64,000 bases of DNA, from contig NZ_JAVRHQ010000009.1 of the NCBI RefSeq assembly GCF_031846485.1, forward strand, positions 1 through 64,000. Direction: 5' to 3'. A program made the position numbers and the translations under genes. Shown piece by piece: positions 23,934 to 32,359 of the stretch. Within the stretch, counting starts at the first letter, position 1. Every line of letters starts with the position of its first letter. The stretch is from Autumnicola tepida. Lineage in GTDB: Bacteria; Bacteroidota; Bacteroidia; Flavobacteriales; Flavobacteriaceae. Below the pieces are notes generated by a model that ran no database searches, had not been told where the DNA came from, and saw only the letters and a list, made by a program, of their open reading frames with translations.

Positions 23934-25556
23934 ATGGAAACCTTTTTTTCTTTTTTGGGAGCGATAAGCTGGTGGGGATGGATTTTGATTTTTCTCGCGC
24001 TGGTTGCCATAAAAGATATCTTTTTTAATAAAACACATATCATAAAGCACAATTTTCCGGTTATAGGAAACCTGCGTTATTTCCTGGAAAGCGTTGGCCC
24101 CGAATTACGGCAGTACATTGTGGCCAGCAACAGGGAAGAACGGCCGTTTAACCGCAGTGAAAGGGGATGGATTTACGCCTCGGCCAAGAATGAGAACAAC
24201 TATGAAGGTTTTGGAACCGATCAGGATATTTATGAAAACCAGTACATTTTCGTGAATAACGCCATGATGCCTTTTAAGATGAAAAAGGATCACCCCAATC
24301 ATGAAGATCCTAATTTTATTGCCTGCGCAAAGGTAATGGGCCTGTATAACAAAAGAAGAAAGCCTTACCGCCCCGCATCAATCATAAATGTTTCAGCCAT
24401 GAGCTTTGGTTCGCTTTCTGCCCGAGCCATAGAAAGCCTGAATGAAGGCTGTAAGGAAGCTGGGGCCTATCATAATACTGGGGAAGGCGGATTGTCCCGC
24501 TACCATAAAAAAGGGGCAGATGTGGTGTTCCAGATAGGCACCGCATATTTTGGCGTGAGGGATGATGATGGGAATTTTTGCATGGAAAAACTGGTTGCAC
24601 TGGTTGAGGAAAATCCGCAGATAAGGGCCATAGAAATTAAATTGTCACAGGGAGCGAAACCAGGAAAAGGCGGTGTTTTACCGGCATCTAAAATAAGTGA
24701 GGAAATTGCTGAAATAAGGCATATCCCCATGGGTAAAGATGTACTTTCGCCTCCTTTCCATACCGCTTTTGAAGGTTTAGACGGATTGTTGGAGTTTATA
24801 GAAGATATCGCCGAAGAAACCGGATTGCCGGTGGGAATTAAATCGGCAGTGGGAAAACTGGAACAGTGGGAAGAATTGGCTGAAAAAATGCAGGTTTCCG
24901 GCAAGGGTCCAGATTTTATTAGCATCGACGGAGGTGAAGGCGGTACCGGCGCAGCCCCGCCCAGCTTTGCAGACCATGTTTCGTTACCTTGGATTTATGC
25001 CTTTACCAAAGTGTACAAAAAATTCCTGGACCAGGGAATTACCAACAGGATTGTATTTGTGGCCAGTGGAAAATTAGGATTTCCGGCCAAGGCAGCCATG
25101 GCCTTTGCCATGGGGGCAGATTGCGTAAACGTGGCACGGGAAGCTATGATGAGTATTGGCTGCATACAAGCGCAGTCCTGCCACAACAACACCTGCCCTA
25201 CTGGTATCGCCACGCAGAATAAGTGGCTACAATCTGGTATTAATATAAAAGACAAGGCAAAAAGGGTGAATTACTATTTTGTAAAGTTCCGCAAGGAACT
25301 GCTGGAAATATGCCATGCCTGTGGTTATGAACATCCCTGCCAGTTCACCATGGATGATGTGCAGATAAACCTGAGTGACCGGAACCTGGCAAAATCTTTA
25401 GCCGCCACTTTTACATACCATAAAGAAGAAGTACCTTTCACCTCTGTTAAGGAACATTTGGAGTCTCCGTACCTCGGCGGCTTTCAAAAATCCAAAGATG
25501 TAGAAACCAAAGAAGCAGAAACAGAAGACACTGCAGTTTACCACAAACAAAAATGA
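23934..25556 (+). CDS. FMN-binding glutamate-synthase-domain protein, membrane-anchored
   Basis: A 540-residue protein holding the FMN/3Fe-4S synthase domain of glutamate synthase large subunit but neither the amidotransferase domain nor the GXGXG domain. An N-terminal hydrophobic segment (WGWILIFLALVAI, residues 15-27) suggests membrane attachment. Motifs: ISIDGGEGGTGAAP (FMN phosphate region), LVEENPQIRAIEIKLSQGAKPGKGG, and Cys-rich GCIQAQSCHNNTCPTGIATQ, the cluster ligands of GltB. Such stand-alone enzymes are widespread; the true reaction is not settled. Last four bases (ATGA) overlap the next start, so it is coupled to the gene at 25553. Confidence 0.87.
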   Translation: METFFSFLGAISWWGWILIFLALVAIKDIFFNKTHIIKHNFPVIGNLRYFLESVGPELRQYIVASNREERPFNRSERGWIYASAKNENNYEGFGTDQDIYENQYIFVNNAMMPFKMKKDHPNHEDPNFIACAKVMGLYNKRRKPYRPASIINVSAMSFGSLSARAIESLNEGCKEAGAYHNTGEGGLSRYHKKGADVVFQIGTAYFGVRDDDGNFCMEKLVALVEENPQIRAIEIKLSQGAKPGKGGVLPASKISEEIAEIRHIPMGKDVLSPPFHTAFEGLDGLLEFIEDIAEETGLPVGIKSAVGKLEQWEELAEKMQVSGKGPDFISIDGGEGGTGAAPPSFADHVSLPWIYAFTKVYKKFLDQGITNRIVFVASGKLGFPAKAAMAFAMGADCVNVAREAMMSIGCIQAQSCHNNTCPTGIATQNKWLQSGINIKDKAKRVNYYFVKFRKELLEICHACGYEHPCQFTMDDVQINLSDRNLAKSLAATFTYHKEEVPFTSVKEHLESPYLGGFQKSKDVETKEAETEDTAVYHKQK

Positions 25557-26074
25557 TAGAATCAGAATTTAATATTATACTTTTCAGTATACTTCCCGCC
25601 CTTGTAGTTGGCGGGCTTGCTTTTTATTTCTTCCATACCAACTCCAAAAATGAGGAACTAAGAAGAAGGTTTTTACTACATCGCGAAAATCAAAAAACCG
25701 CGTTACCCATTAAACTTCAGGCTTATGAAAGGATGACGCTTTTCCTGGAACGCATTTCCCCGGGTAGAATTTTATTTAGGGTAAAACCTGTAAGTGAAGA
25801 CGCCCAGGCTTATGCCAATCTCTTGGTTAGCACCATAGAACAGGAATTTGACCATAACCTGGCCCAGCAAATTTATGTTAGTGCCGATTGCTGGGACTAT
25901 ATAAAAACTGCAAAGAATGCCACCATTGGCCTTGTTAGAAAAGCCACCACCAGGGAAGAAGTAAACAGCCCGGATAAACTTAGGGAAGTTATTCTTACCG
26001 CGTTGATTGAGAAACCGGCACCTACAGATGCGGCCCTCGGCTTTATTAAAAAAGAAGTAAGGAATATTGTTTAA
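25553..26074 (+). CDS. Conserved membrane-anchored protein of unknown function
   Basis: A 173-residue protein with one N-terminal membrane segment (IILFSILPALVVGGLAFYFF, residues 8-27), a basic cytoplasmic linker (NEELRRRFLLHRENQ), then a soluble helical domain of about 130 residues containing QAYERMTLFLERISPGRILFR, ISVADCWDYIKTAKNA-like and VREVILTALIEK-like blocks. I do not recognise a function; similar proteins occur in many Bacteroidota. Starts inside the stop codon of the glutamate-synthase-like gene (ATGA overlap) and its 3' end overlaps the convergent patatin gene by four bases. Confidence 0.78.
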   Translation: MIESEFNIILFSILPALVVGGLAFYFFHTNSKNEELRRRFLLHRENQKTALPIKLQAYERMTLFLERISPGRILFRVKPVSEDAQAYANLLVSTIEQEFDHNLAQQIYVSADCWDYIKTAKNATIGLVRKATTREEVNSPDKLREVILTALIEKPAPTDAALGFIKKEVRNIV

Positions 26075-26997
26075 AAGGAAAACAGCCTAAAGAAGCCCCG
26101 GGATTTTTTCCGGTTTTGTTCTGCCCGGTTCTTGGCATATTCAAAACCTTCCTGCCACCACTCCGTCATTGCCTTTTTGTTGAAAACAAGCGAATTTTCA
26201 GTAAGTTTTGTGGGCGTGTAGTAAATATTCAGCTTTACCTGCTTATTAAGGGCGGCAAGTTTGCCTTCAACAATATCGTGATATTCCACCTGGTCCAGTA
26301 AAAACCCGAAGAGGTTGATCATTAAAGAAAAAGGGTTTTTCCCAAGCACCTTGTTGTATTCCATATTTTCGGCCTCCAGGATTATGGCATCCACCTCTTT
26401 CGCGCCTCTTTTTATAGCCTCCCGAATAGGCACCACACAACCCAGGCCACCATCGGCATATTCGTAGCCATCTTTTGTGGCCAGACTCATAAAGGGAATG
26501 TAATTACAACTTATCCATATCCAGTCGCAAAAATCATCATAAGAAAAATCGTGGATGGATTTATACTCCACCCGGTTTTTGGAAAGATTGGAAACCGTAA
26601 CCACCACATCTTTCACTTTGGCTTTAAGCCCAATAAAATCTTCTTCAGAAAAATGAAGCCGAATGTGTTTTTTGAGATTCTTGCTTTCCCCAAAGGTGCG
26701 TTTACGTTTTATAAACTGCCAGAACATGTTGAAATAGTTGATGGTAACATATTCCCGGCCGTCTTTCTTCTTAACGATAAAGGGATTTACGCTGAAGATT
26801 TTATGCTGATCTACATTAGTGTAGATATCATGCACTTTTTCAATATTCCCGGCTGCCAGGTGAGGAATCAACAAACTTCCTGTTGATGTTCCTAAAAAAA
26901 GATCATACTTTTTCTTTTCCTCTTCAATTAAATGTTGCGCCACTCCGCCTGCAAAAGCTCCTTTACTCCCGCCTCCCGAAATTACCAATGCCCGCAT
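26071..26997 (-). CDS. Patatin-like phospholipase (copy A)
   Basis: Cytoplasmic patatin-family serine lipase of 308 residues. Oxyanion-hole glycine loop GGGSKGAFAGG (residues 8-18), nucleophile serine in GTSTGS (Ser38), and catalytic Asp in YADGGLG near 178 form the expected Ser-Asp dyad. It acts on ester lipids; substrate unknown. Paralogous to the gene just upstream (26997-27899), which shares most motif blocks, including NLSxNxVEYKSIxDFxYDDFC, so the pair arose by duplication. Stop and start of the pair meet at the same base (26997). Its tail KKSRGFFRLFSF is basic. Confidence 0.92.
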   Translation of the reverse strand: MRALVISGGGSKGAFAGGVAQHLIEEEKKKYDLFLGTSTGSLLIPHLAAGNIEKVHDIYTNVDQHKIFSVNPFIVKKKDGREYVTINYFNMFWQFIKRKRTFGESKNLKKHIRLHFSEEDFIGLKAKVKDVVVTVSNLSKNRVEYKSIHDFSYDDFCDWIWISCNYIPFMSLATKDGYEYADGGLGCVVPIREAIKRGAKEVDAIILEAENMEYNKVLGKNPFSLMINLFGFLLDQVEYHDIVEGKLAALNKQVKLNIYYTPTKLTENSLVFNKKAMTEWWQEGFEYAKNRAEQNRKKSRGFFRLFSF

Positions 26998-27899
26998 TAA
27001 GGTTCAATTTGATTAAGTTCTTCATTCTTAAGTTTCGCGAAGCTGTAACCACTCTCCCACCAGCTTTTCATTTTATTTTCATCAAAAATAAGGGAATTCG
27101 TAGTCAAAACTGTGGGTGTGTAATAGAAATTAATAATCGCGTCTTTGTTGGCTGCCGCAAACTTCCCAATCCTGATATTCTGATTTTCAATCCTGTCCAG
27201 CATAAACTGAAAAAGATTGGTAATTAATCCAAAAGCGTTTTTAGAAGGCATGCGATTGTAATTGGTGACTTCGGTTTTCAGAATTATAGCATCAATCTCG
27301 GTTGCTCCCCGCTTAATAGCCTCTTCAATCGGGACCATAGAGCCCAGTCCGCCATCGGCATATTCGCAGCCATTTTTATGAACCAGGCTCATAAACGGCG
27401 TATAATTACTGGAAATCCATATCCATTCACAAAAATCATCATAACCAAAGTCCTTTATAGATTTGTATTCCACCTCATTTAAAGACAGATTGGATACGGT
27501 TACCACAACATCTTTTGTGCCGGATTTTAATTGCTGAAACTCCTCTGGGGTCAGTGTATTTTTAATCAGTTTCTGGAGATTTTTACTCTCGCCGAAGGTT
27601 TTTCTTCCTTTTAAGAAATTCCGCAATACGTTTAAATGATTGATACTAATTTGATCATAACCATGGCGGCGCCTGATTAGGAACGGCCGGTTACTAAAGA
27701 TACTCGCCTGGTTTACCGAAGTAAAAACATCTTTTATTTTTTCAGTTTTATTGAGGGCAAGATGGGAAATAAGCAGGCTTCCCGTAGATGTTCCAAGGTA
27801 CAGGTCGTATTCCCTGTTCAATTCCCTAATAAGATATTGGGCCACGCCGCCGGCAAAGGCTCCCTTGCTGCCACCTCCGGAAATTACCAGAGCCTTCAT
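26997..27899 (-). CDS. Patatin-like phospholipase (copy B)
   Basis: A 300-residue paralogue of the adjacent gene, with GGGSKGAFAGG, nucleophile in GTSTGS and YADGGLGSM dyad Asp. Both copies keep all catalytic residues, so both are probably active. The gene starts inside the last four bases of the upstream M1 aminopeptidase (27896-27899, ATGA overlap) and meets the second patatin at a single shared base, which indicates a tightly coupled three-gene operon. No signal peptide, so cytoplasmic. Confidence 0.92.
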   Translation of the reverse strand: MKALVISGGGSKGAFAGGVAQYLIRELNREYDLYLGTSTGSLLISHLALNKTEKIKDVFTSVNQASIFSNRPFLIRRRHGYDQISINHLNVLRNFLKGRKTFGESKNLQKLIKNTLTPEEFQQLKSGTKDVVVTVSNLSLNEVEYKSIKDFGYDDFCEWIWISSNYTPFMSLVHKNGCEYADGGLGSMVPIEEAIKRGATEIDAIILKTEVTNYNRMPSKNAFGLITNLFQFMLDRIENQNIRIGKFAAANKDAIINFYYTPTVLTTNSLIFDENKMKSWWESGYSFAKLKNEELNQIEP

Positions 27900-30016
27900 G
27901 ATTGAGCAAGTTTACTCTCCAGAAACTCCTGTTGCTTATGCGGAAGGCCATCCTGCAAATCCAGAAGCATATTTTTATATTGGTCATTTTTTAGCAGCTC
28001 TTCCAGCAACTCACGACAATAATTGCGAAAACTATAAGTTTGATGCTGTGTCCCGGCCATTAGATCTTTTAAATTTTGAGAAGTAAAAATGTTAAGCTGA
28101 TACAGGTAACCAAACGCGTTTTTTCGGGTTTCAAAATGATGTACCGGAGCGGTATAGGCGGTTAAGGTGTTAAAAACCTTTTGCTTTTTGTCCGGCTGGA
28201 AATTTGGAGTGGCAAGATTTAGAGCCAGCCAAAGGGTTTCCACATTCTTATCCATAAATCCAGTTATTCCCTCTGTTGCTGTAAGATAGGAAGTCCTGTC
28301 TTCCGGAAACTGCATCCAGAGATTGTACAAAGCGGTTTCTTTAGTGAGGTAGGAATCATCTTTAAGAAGCGACTCGTAATTCGCTTTTAATTCTGAAGGA
28401 ATTTTCTGTAGGCTTGTGGCAATGGCCTGCCGTACATAAAGATTGTTGGTTTCAAATGCCTTCTTGTAGAGTTGAAAGGCTTCAGCTGAAGAATTCCCGG
28501 CCAGCTGATAAACCACCTCCTGGCCAATATAATCGTTAACAAGAAAATCCAGGGCATGGCCTAGCTGGTCGAATTTTTGTTCCAGGGACACTTCCCTTAA
28601 ACCGGCAATTCCAAGATAATTCCGTATAAACTCCGATTCTTTTAAAGAATTAAGCGCGGCATTGGCTTTAAAAGCCGATTGCTTCAGCCAGTTGTCCATA
28701 AAATCTGAAAGATCCATGCCTGAAGTTTTTTCGACTTCAGCAATAAAATTTTCGGTAGAAACGCTTTGGAATCTATATAATTCCAGGTAATTCCGCACTG
28801 CTTCACGAAAAGCCTCCTCCCCTACTTTCTCCCTTAGAATATGCAGGGCCCAGGCCCCTTTTTGATAAAATGTGAGGGAACTGGCTTTGGGATCCATTAC
28901 CGCTTCCCCTTTCCCGCTGTCACTCAACTCCTTTAACTGCTCGGCAGATTCGTATAATTTCCAGTAATAATAATCTTCTCCAAAAACTTCCTTTTCGGCC
29001 AAAAGCGCGTAGAAGGTGGCGAAACCTTCATGCAACCAGTGGTCCCTGCTTTCTTTTTCTGTAACTAAATCTCCAAACCACTGGTGAGCCAGCTCATGCG
29101 CATTTACATTTACAAAATTGCGATCATTAAAACCTGTTGAATCCACCACCAAAATATTTGAAAAAATTGTGGCGCCCGTGTTTTCCATTCCCGCGTAAAT
29201 AAAATCCTGAACCGGGATTTGTTTATAATTTGGCCAGGGATAAGCCACGCCTATCTCCTTTTCCAGAAAATCGAAAATCTCCTTCGAATAGCGATAGGTA
29301 GGCTCCACTTTTAGGGAATCCTCCGGCTCATAATAAAGCTGCATTTTTACGCCGGAAGCGGTGGTGATTTCCTTTTTACGATAATTCCCGACGGCAACAG
29401 CAACTAAATAACTGCTCATGGGGTCATTCATATCATATTCCCATTCTACCAAAGAATCTCCCAGCACTCTCTTTTGACGGAGAACACCATTCGCCAAAAC
29501 CTTATAACCAGAAGGAAACTTTATCTTCAGGTCGAAAACTGCTTTTTCCTGAAGGTCGTCAAAACTTGGCAACCAGTGCGAAGTATATTTCCCCTGCCCC
29601 TGCGTCCATACCTGCCGCGGCGATTGCATTCCCGCCGGCTCATTCCAATTCATAAAATACATGGTTTGTGAAGGAAAAGCAGAATATTTCAGTGCTATTT
29701 TATTTTCTTCGGAAGGAGAAAACTCAGACCTTATCCAGAGTCGTTTACCATCATTATTTATGTGGGCTTCCTTTCCATTTAAAAGCACCTCTTGAAATTC
29801 CATATTTTGAGCATCAATAAAAATGGAATCTGCCGGGGCGAGCACGTTGAAACTATATATTACTTCTCCCTGAACCCTTTTATCTTCAGGAAAAATCCGG
29901 ATTGTGGCATCTACGTTTTGAAAATCTACCTTCTCCCGCTGATGGGAAATACCGGTGTTTTGGGCAATTCCTGCAAGGAACGAAAACAATAGCAGGATTA
30001 AAAAAAAATTCTTCAT
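27896..30016 (-). CDS. Exported M1-family aminopeptidase
   Basis: Large zinc aminopeptidase of 706 residues, first gene of the operon with the two patatins. The start at 30016 (MKNFFLILLLFSFLAGIAQN) gives a clean signal peptide; a further ATG five codons upstream gives no benefit. Motifs: GMENTGA for substrate N-terminus binding near 275, HELAHQW at about 307 and LHEGFATFYALLAE with the third zinc ligand. The long C-terminal region (about 420-706) is the helical domain present in full-length aminopeptidase N-type enzymes. Divergent from recG, 129 bp away. Confidence 0.93.
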   Translation of the reverse strand: MKNFFLILLLFSFLAGIAQNTGISHQREKVDFQNVDATIRIFPEDKRVQGEVIYSFNVLAPADSIFIDAQNMEFQEVLLNGKEAHINNDGKRLWIRSEFSPSEENKIALKYSAFPSQTMYFMNWNEPAGMQSPRQVWTQGQGKYTSHWLPSFDDLQEKAVFDLKIKFPSGYKVLANGVLRQKRVLGDSLVEWEYDMNDPMSSYLVAVAVGNYRKKEITTASGVKMQLYYEPEDSLKVEPTYRYSKEIFDFLEKEIGVAYPWPNYKQIPVQDFIYAGMENTGATIFSNILVVDSTGFNDRNFVNVNAHELAHQWFGDLVTEKESRDHWLHEGFATFYALLAEKEVFGEDYYYWKLYESAEQLKELSDSGKGEAVMDPKASSLTFYQKGAWALHILREKVGEEAFREAVRNYLELYRFQSVSTENFIAEVEKTSGMDLSDFMDNWLKQSAFKANAALNSLKESEFIRNYLGIAGLREVSLEQKFDQLGHALDFLVNDYIGQEVVYQLAGNSSAEAFQLYKKAFETNNLYVRQAIATSLQKIPSELKANYESLLKDDSYLTKETALYNLWMQFPEDRTSYLTATEGITGFMDKNVETLWLALNLATPNFQPDKKQKVFNTLTAYTAPVHHFETRKNAFGYLYQLNIFTSQNLKDLMAGTQHQTYSFRNYCRELLEELLKNDQYKNMLLDLQDGLPHKQQEFLESKLAQS

Positions 30017-30145
30017 GCTGAAAATTGGCAATGTACCGCTAATTTACAAATTATGTGGCGCTTAAACAGTATCGCTAAATCAAAATCCGCATAAACCATA
30101 CTATTGGTTCCAGCGGTTTAAAGCGGATTTAATATCTTCGTTTTC

Positions 30146-32245
30146 ATGAATCCCAATATCCTGCAAACACCAATCGACTATCTTAAAGGAGTAGGGCCCG
30201 GCCGGGCAGGATTGTTGCGTAAAGAACTCGGCATCCATACTTACCAGGATTTGCTGAATTTTTTTCCAAACCGTTACCTGGACAAGACGCGGTTTTATAA
30301 AATAAATGAGCTTCAGAGAACTTCCGCAGAAGTGCAAATTGTGGGAAAGATAACCCATATAAAAACCGTGGAACAAAAGCGCGGAAAAAGGCTGGTAGCC
30401 GATTTTGTTGATGATACCGGGAAAATGGAACTGGTTTGGTTTAGAGGCCATAAATGGATTCGGGAAAACCTTAAATTGAATACTCCTTATGTAATCTTTG
30501 GGAAAACCAACTGGTTTAATGGCATGTTTAGCATGCCTCACCCGGAGATGGAACCGGTGGAAGAGTACAAAAAACAACTGCGTACCGCCATGCAGCCGGT
30601 GTATCCTTCAACAGAACTGCTGGCAAAAAAGGGTGTTAGCAACAGAGTGGTCAATAAAATCATGCAGCAGCTTTTCCTGGAAACCAAAGGGAGGTTTTAT
30701 GATACGCTTACAGAGGAAATAAGGGAAAAGCTAAAATTGATTCCAAAAGCCGAAGCACTTTTTAATGTGCATTTTCCAAAAAGCCAGGAATTGTTGGCAA
30801 AAGCGCAGTTCAGGCTGAAATTTGAAGAGCTCTTTTACATACAGTTGCAGTTGCTCATCAAGAACATGCTTCAGAAGAAAAGGATCAAGGGCTATGTATT
30901 CGATCAGATTGGGGAAAATTTTGGCCGGTTTTATAAAGACCACCTGCCTTTTGAACTCACCAACGCCCAAAAACGGGTAATAAAAGAAATACGAAGCGAC
31001 CTGGGCAGCGGCGCCCAGATGAACCGGCTGCTGCAGGGGGACGTAGGTTCAGGAAAAACCATTGTGGCCTTAATGTCTATGTTTATAGCGCTGGACAATG
31101 GGTTCCAGGCCTGTTTAATGGCCCCCACCGAAATTCTGGCCATTCAGCATTACAATGGCCTGGTGGAATTTTGTCAAAACCTGGGCACCAGTATTTATCT
31201 GCTTACCGGCTCCAGCAAAACTTCAGAAAGAAGGGAAATCCATGAAAAACTGGAAAACGGGGAGATTGATATTCTTATAGGCACCCATGCCCTGCTGGAA
31301 GACAAGGTTCAGTTTAAAAACCTTGGATTGGCCATAATCGATGAACAGCATCGTTTTGGGGTGGCACAAAGGGCGAAATTGTGGAAAAAGAACCACATGC
31401 CCCCGCACATCCTGGTAATGACCGCAACTCCTATCCCCCGTACCCTGGCCATGAGCCTTTATGGAGATTTGGACATTTCGGTTATAGATGAGCTGCCACC
31501 GGGAAGGAAACCCATAAAAACAGTACACCGTTACGACAGCAACCGGCTTAAAGTTTTCAGATTTATAAAAGAGGAAATTGAAAAAGGAAGACAGGTTTAT
31601 ATAGTTTATCCCCTTATCCAGGAATCTGAAAAAATGGATTATAAAGACCTGATGGACGGCTATGAAAGCATTGCCAGGGAATTTCCAATCACGCAGATTT
31701 CCATTGTACACGGGCAGATGAAACCCGCTGATAAGGACTATGAAATGGACAGGTTTGTACGTGCCGAAACCCAGATTATGGTAGCCACCACGGTAATTGA
31801 AGTGGGCGTAAATGTACCGAATGCGAGCGTAATGGTTATAGAAAGCGCCGAACGTTTTGGCCTTTCCCAGTTGCACCAGCTGCGCGGCAGGGTTGGCCGC
31901 GGCGCAGAGCAAAGTTTTTGTATTTTAATGACCGGGCATAAACTTTCCAACGATTCAAAAACAAGGTTGCAAACCATGGTGCAAACCAATGACGGTTTTG
32001 AGATTGCCGAAGTAGACCTTAAACTTCGTGGCCCCGGTGATCTAATGGGCACACAGCAAAGCGGGGTGCTGAACCTTAAAATTGCAGATATCGTAAAAGA
32101 TAATGAGATCCTTAAAGCCGCGCGTTACCATGCCATGCAGGTTCTAAAAGAAGACCCAGATCTGGCCCTGGAAAAGAACAAGGTATTGAAATACACTTAT
32201 TCCCAGGTGATAAAACATAAGAATATCTGGAATTATATTAGCTGA
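30146..32245 (+). CDS. recG: ATP-dependent DNA helicase RecG
   Basis: Branch-migration helicase that remodels stalled replication forks and Holliday junctions. The 699 residues show the RecG order: an N-terminal wedge/OB domain (LKGVGPGRAGLLRKELGI and VGKITHI), then helicase motifs with Walker A GDVGSGKT near 290, DExH box IDEQHRFG near 396, MTATPIPRTLA, and QLRGRVGRG. C-terminal LKLRGPGDLMGTQQSG is diagnostic. Start ATG 30146 with MNPNILQTPIDYLKG. A weak TATCTTCG near 30133 may be the -7 element. Confidence 0.96.
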   Translation: MNPNILQTPIDYLKGVGPGRAGLLRKELGIHTYQDLLNFFPNRYLDKTRFYKINELQRTSAEVQIVGKITHIKTVEQKRGKRLVADFVDDTGKMELVWFRGHKWIRENLKLNTPYVIFGKTNWFNGMFSMPHPEMEPVEEYKKQLRTAMQPVYPSTELLAKKGVSNRVVNKIMQQLFLETKGRFYDTLTEEIREKLKLIPKAEALFNVHFPKSQELLAKAQFRLKFEELFYIQLQLLIKNMLQKKRIKGYVFDQIGENFGRFYKDHLPFELTNAQKRVIKEIRSDLGSGAQMNRLLQGDVGSGKTIVALMSMFIALDNGFQACLMAPTEILAIQHYNGLVEFCQNLGTSIYLLTGSSKTSERREIHEKLENGEIDILIGTHALLEDKVQFKNLGLAIIDEQHRFGVAQRAKLWKKNHMPPHILVMTATPIPRTLAMSLYGDLDISVIDELPPGRKPIKTVHRYDSNRLKVFRFIKEEIEKGRQVYIVYPLIQESEKMDYKDLMDGYESIAREFPITQISIVHGQMKPADKDYEMDRFVRAETQIMVATTVIEVGVNVPNASVMVIESAERFGLSQLHQLRGRVGRGAEQSFCILMTGHKLSNDSKTRLQTMVQTNDGFEIAEVDLKLRGPGDLMGTQQSGVLNLKIADIVKDNEILKAARYHAMQVLKEDPDLALEKNKVLKYTYSQVIKHKNIWNYIS

Positions 32246-32331
32246 TTTCTGCGGAAAAACAAGCAGAAGTTTCTGGTAAGCGGCGGCATTTAAATTCGGA
32301 TTTGATATTATGCCAAAACCATTCGTAATAT

Positions 32332-32339
32332 TATCTTTG
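32332..32339 (+). promoter_or_regulatory. -7 element ahead of pheT
   Basis: TATCTTTG fits TAnnTTTG exactly, 20 bp before the pheT ATG, giving a leader of roughly 15 nt. Confidence 0.45.
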
Positions 32340-32359
32340 CCTACTGAAAAATTAATCTG

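Noticed and set aside
31223..31912. Minus-strand ORF of 229 codons within recG
   Set aside because: Antisense to conserved helicase motifs.
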